A DNA stretch of 64,000 bases, taken from assembly GCA_963744275.1 (NCBI GenBank), contig CAVUSX010000007.1, forward strand, positions 124,001-188,000. Reading direction: 5' to 3'. This document shows positions 17,865 through 27,661 of this stretch, piece after piece (the stretch's first letter is position 1; each line of letters opens with the position of its first letter). This stretch comes from VAZQ01 sp963744275 (GTDB taxonomy: Bacteria > Pseudomonadota > Alphaproteobacteria > Rhizobiales > Xanthobacteraceae). The translations under genes were made by a program, and so were the position numbers. The notes beneath the pieces are model-generated. The model was not told the DNA's origin. It was given only the letters and a program-made list of their open reading frames with translations, and did no database searches.

Positions 17865-17938
17865 GTAGGACGGGTTGAGCTCTTGCGAAACCCAGCAACC
17901 ACCGCCGATGGGTTTCGCAAGAGCTCAACCCATCCTAC
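17865..17938. repeat. 30-bp-arm inverted repeat between convergent genes
   Basis: Left arm 17865-17894, loop 14 bases, right arm 17909-17938; 29 of 30 pairs match. The arms begin GTAGGACGGGTTGAGC and end with its complement. It lies 14 bases after the dehydratase stop and 3 bases before the GH15 stop codon on the other strand, so it could terminate both. The GTAGG...CCTAC ends resemble those of the REP-like elements at 12.9 kb. Confidence 0.85.
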
Positions 17939-17941
17939 AAA

Positions 17942-19768
<1,827 letters not shown>

Positions 19769-19969
19769 AAGATGGACACGGCTCCGGCCACACCTCTACG
19801 CGGCACGCGGCGAAAAGTTCCCACGCCGGCGCCGAAACTGCGTGTTTTGCCGACCGTATGCCCCTTCCGACCTCGTCCATGGGAGTCTCATGGGAGCGTC
19901 TCTGTTGTCTTTGCGGCCGGAGCAGCGTTTACTTGGGTTCGCTCCTCTCGAGCCCATCCGGCGCCCCTC

Positions 19970-21355
19970 GTGACGATTTCCCAACCGCAAGCGCACCGAC
20001 GATCCGCTGGCACGTCGACCTGCGCCGCGATGCTGGCGGTGTGCGCCCTGACGGCGGCGGGCTTCGGGCTCACCGTCATGGCGCTCTATCCCGGCTACCT
20101 GACCAACGACGCCACTTTTGTTTACGGCTACATCCATGACTGGCAGCTCGGCGATTGGCAGTCGCCGCTCATGACCATGGTGTGGTGGCTGATCGATCCG
20201 ATCGCGCCCGGACCCGGCAGCATGTTTCTCCTGATCGTGACTTTGTACTGGCTCGGCTTCGGCGTGGTCGCGCTCACCGTGGCGCGGCGCTCCGCCGGGC
20301 TTGCTCTGGCGGTGCCGCTGCTCGCGCTCGCTCCACCGGCCTTCATGCTGCTGTCGATGATCTGGCGCGACATCCTGTTTTCCGGCGTCTGGCTGCTCGC
20401 CGCCGCGATCTTATACGCGGTCGCCGACCGAACCGGGCCGCTGCGCGCCCTGGTGCAACTGCTGGCGCTCGTCCTGGTGGGCTTCGGCATCCTGTTGCGG
20501 CCCAATGCCATTGCGGCGGCGCCCCTCCTCATCGCCTATGCGATCTGGCCGGCACGGTTCGAATGGAAGCGGACCGCGCTGATGTTCGTTCCGGCCCTGA
20601 TCGCCGGCTATGGGCTCGTTCACCTCGTCTATTACGAGATCCTGCATGTGAAGCGCGAGAATCCCTTGCACTCGCTCATGGTGTTCGACCTCGGCGGCAT
20701 CACCTACTTCGCCAGGCAGAACCAGTTTCCGGTGACCTGGAGCGCTGATGAGACCGCGCTGTTGACCAGCCGTTGCTACGAGCCCCAGCACTGGGACAGC
20801 TATTGGACGCTGGACCCCTGCAAATTCGTGATGGCCCGCCTGGAGCGTCCCGACGATGTCATCTTCGGCTCGCAGCGGCTGGTCGATGCCTGGCTGCACG
20901 CCGTCACCACCCATCCGATCGCCTATCTCCAGCACCGCCTGACGGTCCTGTGGACCTTTCTGGCGCTGCCGAACCTCACGCTCGAGCTCTATAAGCTCGT
21001 TCTGCCCGACGAGACGGCGCTCGCGCACAACCGCTATTTCCTGGCGTTGCTGCCGCTGCACGATGCGCTCAAGTCGACCATCCTTTATCGCGATAGGACT
21101 TTGGCTGCTGCTGGGCGTCGCCATCGTGGGCTGGGCCTGGCCGGCGCGGCGCACGCCGAGCGGGGCATTCGCCATCAGCTCGGCTGCCGCCGGCATCTTC
21201 TACGTCATGAGCTTCGGCCTGCTCGCGGTGGCGACCGATTTCCGCTACGCCCATTGGGGCGTGGTCGCCGACCTGGCGGCCCTGGTGCCGGCATTGCTGG
21301 CCGGCCGGGAACGGCGTTCCGGCGCGGCTCTCAGCGCTTCCTCATGACCGATTGA
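19970..21355 (+). CDS. Polytopic membrane protein, glycosyltransferase-like, with +1 frameshift near its end
   Basis: About ten hydrophobic segments over 460 residues, starting MLAVCALTAAGFGLTVMAL and followed by the acidic loop YPGYLTNDATFVYGYIHDWQ, which resembles the first periplasmic loop of GT-C (family 39/83-like) mannosyl-type transferases. That assignment is inference. The start is uncertain: GTG 19970 is used; ATG 20030 is an alternative, and the upstream part from 19757 is not protein-like. At about 21085-21095 the hydrophobic reading moves one base later (FIAIGLWLLLGVAIVGWAWP) and ends at 21347; uninterrupted, the frame ends at 21355 in arginine-rich nonsense. The 3' end overlaps the creatininase-family gene on the other strand. 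Confidence 0.7.
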   Translation: MTISQPQAHRRSAGTSTCAAMLAVCALTAAGFGLTVMALYPGYLTNDATFVYGYIHDWQLGDWQSPLMTMVWWLIDPIAPGPGSMFLLIVTLYWLGFGVVALTVARRSAGLALAVPLLALAPPAFMLLSMIWRDILFSGVWLLAAAILYAVADRTGPLRALVQLLALVLVGFGILLRPNAIAAAPLLIAYAIWPARFEWKRTALMFVPALIAGYGLVHLVYYEILHVKRENPLHSLMVFDLGGITYFARQNQFPVTWSADETALLTSRCYEPQHWDSYWTLDPCKFVMARLERPDDVIFGSQRLVDAWLHAVTTHPIAYLQHRLTVLWTFLALPNLTLELYKLVLPDETALAHNRYFLALLPLHDALKSTILYRDRTLAAAGRRHRGLGLAGAAHAERGIRHQLGCRRHLLRHELRPARGGDRFPLRPLGRGRRPGGPGAGIAGRPGTAFRRGSQRFLMTD

Positions 21356-22137
21356 TTTTCCAGCAAGCGTGCGAACACCGCCTGTGCTTCCTCGATCATG
21401 CCGTCCACCATGGCGCGGCCCCGTTGCGCGGAAGCAGCACCAGGATCGCCGATGATCCCCATCCGGGCGAGCCGCGGATCGTCGCTGCGCCAGGGCCAAG
21501 TCACGCCGCGGTCGAAGATCAGCGCGTCGACGCCGGTGGGCGGCGGCGCAGGCCCGGCGCCGGCCCCGGCGGGCGCGATCAAGTCGCCGCGCACCAGATC
21601 GGGCGCCAGCGCCAGCATGACCGAAGTCTCGCCGACGCCGCCATGCACGTCGCCCGCCGCGGCCGTGACCTTCGCCTTGGCGAGATCGAACGGATGGATG
21701 ACGCAGGCGTTGAGCGCGAGATCGCCTTGCAGCTCCTGCAGCAGGTTCTCGAGAATTCCGCGATTGCCGCCGTGACCGTTGACGATGACCAGATTGCGCG
21801 CCGGCAGCGCCCGCACGATCTCGCGCCCGATCTCCTTGATGAGTGCGGCGAAGGTCTGCACCGACAGGCTGAGCGTGCCCGGCGCCCAGTCGTGCTCGCG
21901 CGAGAGGCTGATGGCGAGGGTCGGCAGCTGCCAGAGGTCGAACTGATCACCCCAGCGCCCGATCAGGGCCCGCGTCAGCTCTTCGGCCACCACCACGTCG
22001 GTATTGAGCGGCAGATGCGCGCCGTGCTGCTCGATGGCGCCGAGCGGCAGGCAGAGAATGGAGGATTCCTCGAGCCTCCCGGCAATCTCCGGAAACGTCA
22101 GCTCGCCTATCGAGCGGGGAAACCGCGAACGTCCCAA
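21331..22137 (-). CDS. Creatininase-family amidohydrolase (ArfB-like candidate)
   Basis: 268 residues. Members are metal-dependent hydrolases: creatininase, the archaeal formamidopyrimidine deformylase ArfB of riboflavin synthesis, and MftE of mycofactocin. All metal and catalytic motifs are intact: GAIEQHGAHLPLNTD (about 33), NGHGGNRG (about 118) and DVHGGVGETSVMLAL (about 160). It is 24 bases downstream of the GTP cyclohydrolase II gene on the same strand, so almost certainly co-transcribed. That neighbour makes an ArfB-like role on a pyrimidine intermediate attractive, but bacterial cyclohydrolase II already releases formate, so the real substrate may be a different amide. The substrate is inference; the family is certain. 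Confidence 0.88.
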   Translation of the reverse strand: MGRSRFPRSIGELTFPEIAGRLEESSILCLPLGAIEQHGAHLPLNTDVVVAEELTRALIGRWGDQFDLWQLPTLAISLSREHDWAPGTLSLSVQTFAALIKEIGREIVRALPARNLVIVNGHGGNRGILENLLQELQGDLALNACVIHPFDLAKAKVTAAAGDVHGGVGETSVMLALAPDLVRGDLIAPAGAGAGPAPPPTGVDALIFDRGVTWPWRSDDPRLARMGIIGDPGAASAQRGRAMVDGMIEEAQAVFARLLENQSVMRKR

Positions 22138-22161
22138 CGGATGATGTCCTGTGAGCGCGCG

Positions 22162-23343
22162 TCACGACGCGCGATCATCGCCCACCGGCTCGTCGTCGCC
22201 GAGAGCCGTCATGAGATGATCGAGCTTGTGCCCGGCGCGCGTCGCCTTGGCGGTGAGATAGCGGCGATTGTCGGCATTGATCGCCCCTTGCAGCGGAATT
22301 CGGCCCGAGACCTCGATGCCGGCCTGCGCGAGGCCGTCGAGCTTGGCCGGATTGTTGGTCAAGAGCAGCACCCGCTTGCAGCCGAGCAGCTCCAGCATGC
22401 GCACCGCTATTCCATAGTCGCGCTCATCGTCGTCGTAGCCGAGCGTGGCATTGGCATCGAGCGTATCGAGGCCGGCGTCCTGCAGCTGATAGGCGCGCAT
22501 CTTGTTGGCGAGCCCGAGCCCGCGGCCCTCCTGCCGCAGATAGAGAATGATCCCGCCACCCTCCTCCTCCAGCCGCGCCAGCGCCAATCTCAGCTGATCG
22601 CCGCAATCGCAACGCCGCGAGCCGAAGACGTCGCCGGTGAGACAAGCCGAATGCATGCGAACCGGAACCGGCTCCAGAAAATCCGGGGCCCCGACGATCA
22701 CCGCGGTCGCGGTGCCGCCGATCACGTCGCGGAACACCACGAAGCGCGCGGCCAATCCGCCATGGAGCGGCACCTGCGCCTCGGACGCGACCGAAAGCGT
22801 GCCCAGCGCCGCTTCCCGAAACGGCACCACCGCGTCGGCGCTGATGGTGATCAGCGGCGGGTCGCAACGCGCCGCCACGGCCGCCCCCATGGGGGCGACC
22901 AGGAGAGCTGGAAGCCGCTGCGCGAGCTTGGCGAGCTTGATCGCGGCGCCCGCGGTGCGGCCGGGCGCCAGCGCCTCGAGGCTACGCTCGACCTGCGCGT
23001 CGACCGCGAGCGACAGGATCTCGGCCGCGTCGGCGGCCTCGTCGATCGCGAGCGCGACCGCGCCCTGGACGGCAAGCCCGAGCGAGCGCGCGCGCCGTGC
23101 GGTGACCACCAGGCGCAGCGCAGCCGGAGCGCACAATTGGCGGAACGCGGCCAGCTGATCGTCGCTCATGCCATCGACCGGCAACGCGATGGTGCGCTCG
23201 TCGGCATCGGTCATGATCACCGGTCGCCCGCAGCGGAACTCGGAAAGCGCCCGCTCGACCGCGACATGCTCCGGCAACCCCATGAGGGCCGTGCTTGGTT
23301 GGCTACTCACCACGGAAAAATCATACCCCCACGGATGCAACAT
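22162..23343 (-). CDS. GTP cyclohydrolase II with degenerate DHBP-synthase-like N-terminal domain
   Basis: About 393 residues from the ATG at 23343; ATG 23283 and a longer start at 23433 are possible, none with a strong ribosome site. The C-terminal domain is a complete cyclohydrolase II: zinc cysteines in CLTGDVFGSRRCDCGDQL, YLRQEGRGLGL, ERDYGIAVRML and LLTNNPAKLDGL. It hydrolyses GTP to a diaminopyrimidine ribosyl phosphate, formate and pyrophosphate. The N-terminal half has the outline of 3,4-dihydroxy-2-butanone-4-phosphate synthase (RibB), but the acidic metal-binding strand reads VIMTDADERTIALP rather than the usual DDExRExE pattern, so that activity is doubtful. Divergent from the RibD-like gene, it appears dedicated to this cluster rather than to ordinary riboflavin synthesis. 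Confidence 0.88.
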   Translation of the reverse strand: MLHPWGYDFSVVSSQPSTALMGLPEHVAVERALSEFRCGRPVIMTDADERTIALPVDGMSDDQLAAFRQLCAPAALRLVVTARRARSLGLAVQGAVALAIDEAADAAEILSLAVDAQVERSLEALAPGRTAGAAIKLAKLAQRLPALLVAPMGAAVAARCDPPLITISADAVVPFREAALGTLSVASEAQVPLHGGLAARFVVFRDVIGGTATAVIVGAPDFLEPVPVRMHSACLTGDVFGSRRCDCGDQLRLALARLEEEGGGIILYLRQEGRGLGLANKMRAYQLQDAGLDTLDANATLGYDDDERDYGIAVRMLELLGCKRVLLLTNNPAKLDGLAQAGIEVSGRIPLQGAINADNRRYLTAKATRAGHKLDHLMTALGDDEPVGDDRAS

Positions 23344-23475
23344 CGAATCGAAAGGACAGCGCCCACTATCGGGTGGTTGCCGGAGCGTTCCGGCAGCCGA
23401 GGCTTCCGGTGCCGTTTCCAGGCCCTGGCTCAACCTCTATCATGGCACGATGACGACCGCTCCGAAAGAACGACC

Positions 23476-24348
23476 ATGCCCCGCCGGGGCCGCGAGGCCC
23501 TCCCGGGCGCCACAATCGCGGGCCCCGGCATGAGCATGGCCGAGGGGGCCGCCGGCGAGGCCGGCAGCGGTATCGACGACGAGAGCTGGGTGGATGTTCC
23601 CCGGATGTTCCGGGAAAGGGACGGCGCCTTGCCGCCGCCATGGCAGGACCTGTTCGGCCCGCTGCGGCATGGCGTGGTCGATGGCCTGGTCGTGGTCGGG
23701 CAGTTCGGCCAGTCGATCGATGCCAGGATCGCCACTGCCAGCGGCGATTCCAGATACATCAACGGTGCTGCCGGTCTCGCCCACCTGCATCGCTTGCGCG
23801 CCCTGGTGGATGCGGTGCTGATCGGGGTCGGCACCGCCAACATGGACGATCCGCAGCTGACCGTTCGCCGCGTGTCGGGGCCGAGCCCGGCCCGGGTGGT
23901 CGTCGATCCGAGCGGCCGCCTGCCCGCGACCGCGCGGGTGCTGGTGGCCGACGGCATTCGCCGGCTGGTGATCACCCGCGCCGGCAGCACCGGCAAGCTC
24001 CCGGACGGGGTCGAGAGCGCGGTCTTGCCCGAATCCGACGGCCACATCGCGCCGGCGGCCATTCTGGCGGCGCTGGCGGAGCGCGGTTTTCGCCGCATCC
24101 TGGTCGAAGGCGGCGCCAACACGGTCTCGCGCTTCCTGGAGGCGCGCTGCCTCGACCGCCTGCATGTCGTGATCGCGCCGATCATCATCGGGGCCGGCCC
24201 CTCGAGCGTGACGCTGCCCCCGATCGCCCGCGTGGAGCATGCGCTGCGGGCACCGATCCGCGCTCATGTCCTGGGCGACGAGCTGCTGGTCGATTGCGAC
24301 CTGAGCGGTCAGCGGCTTCCGGTCGGAGTTGCAAACAGATCGATGTGA
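23476..24348 (+). CDS. RibD C-terminal-domain reductase (ArfC/RIB7-like)
   Basis: 290 residues from the ATG at 23476; starts at 23530 or 23536 would trim a poorly conserved tail. The frame is open far upstream, but that part is antisense to ribA. The reductase domain shows GQFGQSIDARIATASGDSRY (about 85), VDAVLIGVGTANMDDPQLTV (about 115), ILVEGGANTVSRFLEA and LDRLHVVIAPIIIGAGPS. This fold reduces the ribosyl side chain of pyrimidine intermediates with NADPH. There is no deaminase domain, as in archaeal ArfC and fungal Rib7. It is divergent from ribA and its last 40 bases overlap the end of the methyltransferase gene on the other strand. Confidence 0.88.
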   Translation: MPRRGREALPGATIAGPGMSMAEGAAGEAGSGIDDESWVDVPRMFRERDGALPPPWQDLFGPLRHGVVDGLVVVGQFGQSIDARIATASGDSRYINGAAGLAHLHRLRALVDAVLIGVGTANMDDPQLTVRRVSGPSPARVVVDPSGRLPATARVLVADGIRRLVITRAGSTGKLPDGVESAVLPESDGHIAPAAILAALAERGFRRILVEGGANTVSRFLEARCLDRLHVVIAPIIIGAGPSSVTLPPIARVEHALRAPIRAHVLGDELLVDCDLSGQRLPVGVANRSM

Positions 24349-25118
24349 CCGATCTGCAGGCGCGATCGGCCATCGGCGACGAGCTCGCGGCGACGCGTAA
24401 ACCAAGCCGCGATGCGATCGAGCGGCACATCGCCGAGCTCGCCCGCCGCGGTCGCCCAGCCGGCCAGGATGGCGTCCTGGATGCTCTTGTCCCCTGGCCC
24501 GAACTCCCAATCGGATCGGCCCTGCACCACCCGGTAGCCGACCGCTTCAAATCGCGCCCCCGCAAGCGCCGCCGCCTGCGGTCCCAGCGCCGGACCAAAT
24601 CCTTTGTCGCGACCTTGGTGCCGATTGAACGCCGCCACCATTTCGGCGTCGAACGCCTCGCTCGGCGCGAGCGTGGCGCGGCCATCATAGCTGAGCGCCG
24701 CATAGACCGGCAGCCGGCGCGCCGCCGCCTCGACCGCCAGCCGTTCGAGCCACGGCTCGGAAACCAGATCGAGCAACGCCGAGCAGGTGATGAGATCAAG
24801 CGGCCCGTCGAGCGCAGGCTCCAGATCGCGGGCGAGATCGACCGCCCGCGCCTGCACGCTGAGATACGGCGGCTGCGCCAACGCGACGGTGCGGGCCAAG
24901 AGGCCGAGATCGTTGTCGACGAGGCGCCAGCACTGCCGGGGCGGAAGGTGAGGCCCGATCGCCCGCAGGCTGGCGCCGGCCCCGCAGGCGAGATCGACCA
25001 CAGCGACCGCCGGCTGCTCCGCAAAGGCGGCGGCGACCGCCGCCAGCACGGCAGCGTTGCGGGCCCGCAGATCATAGGGCTCGCGCAGCGTCAGCCACTG
25101 CGCGGAAAATCCGCTCAT
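24309..25118 (-). CDS. SAM-dependent class I methyltransferase
   Basis: 269 residues. The ATG at 25118 overlaps the stop of the upstream glycosyltransferase as ATGA, so the two are translationally coupled. Motif I is VAVVDLACGAGASLRAIGPH (about 38-57), an acidic residue follows in CWRLVDNDLGLLAR, and a post-I motif lies in PLDLITCSALLDLVS. The rest of the fold is consistent with a small-molecule methyltransferase; the substrate is not predictable from sequence. The context suggests methylation of the pterin- or pyrimidine-like product of this cluster or of its sugar, which is inference. No signal peptide is seen, so it acts in the cytoplasm. Confidence 0.85.
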   Translation of the reverse strand: MSGFSAQWLTLREPYDLRARNAAVLAAVAAAFAEQPAVAVVDLACGAGASLRAIGPHLPPRQCWRLVDNDLGLLARTVALAQPPYLSVQARAVDLARDLEPALDGPLDLITCSALLDLVSEPWLERLAVEAAARRLPVYAALSYDGRATLAPSEAFDAEMVAAFNRHQGRDKGFGPALGPQAAALAGARFEAVGYRVVQGRSDWEFGPGDKSIQDAILAGWATAAGELGDVPLDRIAAWFTRRRELVADGRSRLQIGHIDLFATPTGSR

Positions 25119-26179
25119 TGAAGTCGTCCCGCAACCTGCTCCAGCACGCCCGCAAACAGCAAGGCCGAGTCCTGCCATGACGGAAACGTGGCCGCGGCCG
25201 CGCGCGCCCCGGCCGCGAGACGTTCGCGTTCCGACGGGCTGGCGATCAGCCGGCGCAGGACGGCAGCGAGCGCGTCCACATTATCCGGCGGCACCAGCAC
25301 GCCGGCGCCCGCCGGCACGGTCTGCGGGATGGCACCCGCCTGCGTGCCCACCACCGGAACCCCGTGGGCGATCGCCTCCGCATAGGCCATTCCGTAACCC
25401 TCGAACCGCGAGGACAGCACGAACAGGTCGGCGGCGGCGTAGAGCTGCATGAGGCGTTGCTGCGCGACCGCACCCGCAAAGGTGATGCGCCCGGCGAGAC
25501 CGAGCCGCGCAATCTGCGCATCGAGCGCACGCGCGGTCGGCGGGCTGCGCTCGCGGTCACCCGCAATGACGAGACGCCAGGCGAGATCGGGAATCGCGGC
25601 GAGCGCCGCAACCAGGATATCGTAGCCCTTGCGCGGCACCACGCTGCCGACGGCGAGAAGGTCGAGCACCGGACCAGGCTCCCGCGGCTGCGCCACCATG
25701 CGATCGGTGCCGGGCCGCACGACACTCAGCCGCTGCGGTGTCACCGCATAATCGGCGACCAGCAGCTGCGCGGTCGATTGGCTGGTGGCGATGACATGCC
25801 GGGTGCAGGCCAGCGCTGCGCGCTCGCTTTCGCGCAGCGCGGCGGATTCGCTTGCGCTCAATCCGGTTTCAAGCGCGAGCGGATGATGCACCAGGGCGAC
25901 CAGCCGGCACGCGGACGCGAGCGCTTGCGCTTCGGCGGCGAGCACCCCGAAGGCGAGGCCGTCGATCACGATCGCGCGCTCGCCGGAAAGCTCGGCGATC
26001 CGCCGGTGGGCGGCGGCCCGCGCCGCCGCGGTGGGGCGCGGAAAGCCCTCGCCGATGTCGAGCACCTCCACGTTCCAGCCGGCGGCGCGCAACTCCGCGA
26101 TGATGCGCCGGTCATAGGCGTAGCCGCCGGTCGGTGTCGCAAGATCGCCCGGCACCACGAACACGACCTCCTTCACCAC
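25115..26179 (-). CDS. Glycosyltransferase family 4
   Basis: 354 residues, GT-B fold. The N-terminal domain opens VVFVVPGDLATPTGGYAYDR with the glycine-rich acceptor loop; the C-terminal donor domain has LLAVGSVVPRKGYDILVAAL (about 190), LVIAGDRERSPP, LFVLSSRFEGYGMAYAEAIA (the E-x7-E signature, about 260) and GTQAGAIPQTVPAGAGVLVPP. It transfers a nucleotide-activated sugar; donor and acceptor are unknown. It overlaps the start of the methyltransferase gene and the end of the PTPS-like gene (7 bases), placing it in the middle of one operon reading 27.6 to 24.3 kb. A sugar added to a pterin or related ring would parallel cyanobacterial pteridine glycosides, which is inference. Confidence 0.9.
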   Translation of the reverse strand: MVKEVVFVVPGDLATPTGGYAYDRRIIAELRAAGWNVEVLDIGEGFPRPTAAARAAAHRRIAELSGERAIVIDGLAFGVLAAEAQALASACRLVALVHHPLALETGLSASESAALRESERAALACTRHVIATSQSTAQLLVADYAVTPQRLSVVRPGTDRMVAQPREPGPVLDLLAVGSVVPRKGYDILVAALAAIPDLAWRLVIAGDRERSPPTARALDAQIARLGLAGRITFAGAVAQQRLMQLYAAADLFVLSSRFEGYGMAYAEAIAHGVPVVGTQAGAIPQTVPAGAGVLVPPDNVDALAAVLRRLIASPSERERLAAGARAAAATFPSWQDSALLFAGVLEQVAGRLQ

Positions 26180-26574
26180 AACGGCGCCTCGTGCCAGGCG
26201 CTGGCCGAGGGCGATTCCAAGACCGTGATCCGGATCGCCGTGATCTCGTGCCCGTCGCGTCCGAGCTCGCCGGCGCGCGCCACCGCGGCGAGCTGATCGA
26301 ACACGTATTTGGTCACGAATTCGGTGGTGGTGTTGATGCCCTTGAATTGCGGCAGGTCGTCGAGGTTGCGGTAGTTGAGCGGCGCGAGCGCGGCTTTGAG
26401 CGCCGCATGGGCGCAGCCGATGTCGATGACGATGCCGTTTCCATCCAGCCGCTCGGCCATGAAGGCGGCACGCACCACGAAGGTCGCTCCGTGCAGCTGC
26501 TGGGCGGGACCAAACACCGCGCCTTGGAAGGAATGCGCGATCATGATCTGGTCGGAGACTTCGACTGCGAACAC
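26173..26574 (-). CDS. 6-pyruvoyltetrahydropterin synthase / QueD-like protein lacking the usual catalytic residues
   Basis: 133 residues, with a GTG start at 26574 set by GAGAGG five bases upstream. The fold pattern is that of PTPS/QueD: an N-terminal strand with His14 (IAHSF), LHGATFVVRAAF with His28, VIDIGCAHAALKAAL (about 49-63), NTTTEFVTKYVFDQL and a final ITVLESPSASAW carrying the pterin-anchoring Glu. Compared with the family consensus, the C-x3-HGH motif reads A-QQL-HGA, losing the catalytic Cys and the third zinc His, and the LDHxxLN motif reads LNYRNLD, losing the Asp-His dyad. It may therefore bind a pterin-like ring or catalyse something else. It lies 23 bases after the dehydrogenase gene and overlaps the glycosyltransferase gene. 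Confidence 0.8.
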   Translation of the reverse strand: MFAVEVSDQIMIAHSFQGAVFGPAQQLHGATFVVRAAFMAERLDGNGIVIDIGCAHAALKAALAPLNYRNLDDLPQFKGINTTTEFVTKYVFDQLAAVARAGELGRDGHEITAIRITVLESPSASAWHEAPLW

Positions 26575-26597
26575 CGGAACCTCTCGATCAATGTTTT

Positions 26598-27584
26598 TTA
26601 TTCGGGGCCAGGATAGCGGATCAGCGGGCAGCGCGCGTCGGTTTGCGACCTGAGAATCTCCGGCAATCGCTCCGGCAGGCTCTCGAACGGCACCGCCGGC
26701 GCCAGCAGGCGGTCGAGCGCCGGATCGACCAGGAGATCGAGCGCCGCCGCCAGGCGCCGGGCGCGGCTCCAGCGCGGCCGGTGCGAGGGCGCGACCTGGC
26801 CGACCTGGCTCGAAAGGAGCCGCAGCCGGCGGCTGTGAAACGCTTCGCCCAGCGGCACCGCCACATCGCCCGCCCCGTACCAGCTCAGCTCCACGATCGT
26901 GGCCTCCTCGCCCGCGAGCCGCAGCGCGGTGGCGAGACCCGCGGCGGTTCCGCTGGCATGGAACACCACATCGCAGTCCGGCGGCGCCGCTGCCGGCGCG
27001 GCAAAACCCGCCCCGAGCGCCTGCGCGATCTCTGCGCGCGATGCCACGACGTCGACCACGGTCACCTGCGTGCCCGGCATCCGGGCGCAGAGCCGCGCCA
27101 CCAGCAACCCCACCACGCCGCCACCCACGACGGCGATTTTGTCGGCCGCAGCGGGCGCAGCGTCCCAAAGCGCATTGAGCGCGGTCTCCATATTGGCGGC
27201 CAGGACTGCCCGGGCCGGCGGAACCAGATCCGGGACCGGCATGACGCAATCGGCCGCCACCGTGAAGACGCTCTGGTGCGGATGCAGCGCGAACACGATC
27301 CGGCCGCGCCATTCAGGCGGCCCCTCCTCCACCCGTCCCACCGTGGCGTAGCCGTACTTGGCCGGAAACGGAAAGGTGCCGGCCATTTGCGGGCACCGCA
27401 TGCGTTCATATTGGCTCGCCGGCACCCGGCCCTCGAACACCAGGCGCTCGGTGCCGCGGCTGATCGCACCGAACAGGGCGCGCACCCGCACCTGCGCCGG
27501 ACCCGGCGCCGCGACGCTCTCGGGCCGCAGCTCGGCGTGGCCGGCGCCCACATACCAGAGGGCCTGGATCGATCGATCGCTCAC
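26598..27584 (-). CDS. MDR-family dehydrogenase (BchC-like)
   Basis: 328 residues from the GTG at 27584; longer starts would overlap the divergent gene at 27662. Medium-chain dehydrogenase/reductase fold: an N-terminal GroES-like domain with AISRGTERLVFEGRVP, then the NAD(P)-binding KIAVVGGGVVGLLVARL (about 160) and a VVDVVASRAEIAQALGAGF strand. The catalytic-zinc Cys of alcohol dehydrogenases is replaced in the ISRGTER segment, and the structural-zinc Cys cluster is missing, as in BchC-type members, so zinc is doubtful. It is the first gene of the minus-strand operon and probably oxidises a hydroxyl on the cluster's product or its precursor; the substrate is unknown. Confidence 0.85.
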   Translation of the reverse strand: MSDRSIQALWYVGAGHAELRPESVAAPGPAQVRVRALFGAISRGTERLVFEGRVPASQYERMRCPQMAGTFPFPAKYGYATVGRVEEGPPEWRGRIVFALHPHQSVFTVAADCVMPVPDLVPPARAVLAANMETALNALWDAAPAAADKIAVVGGGVVGLLVARLCARMPGTQVTVVDVVASRAEIAQALGAGFAAPAAAPPDCDVVFHASGTAAGLATALRLAGEEATIVELSWYGAGDVAVPLGEAFHSRRLRLLSSQVGQVAPSHRPRWSRARRLAAALDLLVDPALDRLLAPAVPFESLPERLPEILRSQTDARCPLIRYPGPE

Positions 27585-27661
27585 CCGCAACCCCGCAATG
27601 GACTTGGTCAGGCGGGCCCCGCTATACCGGTAAGCGCACCGGAACACACGCCAAACCTTCC

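Noticed and set aside
15838..17928. Upstream extension of the monooxygenase frame to 1,157 codons
   Set aside because: The extension lies antisense to the dehydratase and has no protein character; LLM monooxygenases of this group start near 15837.
21352..23475. Upstream 700 codons of the RibD-like frame
   Set aside because: Antisense to the cyclohydrolase II and creatininase genes; only the last 290 codons look like protein.
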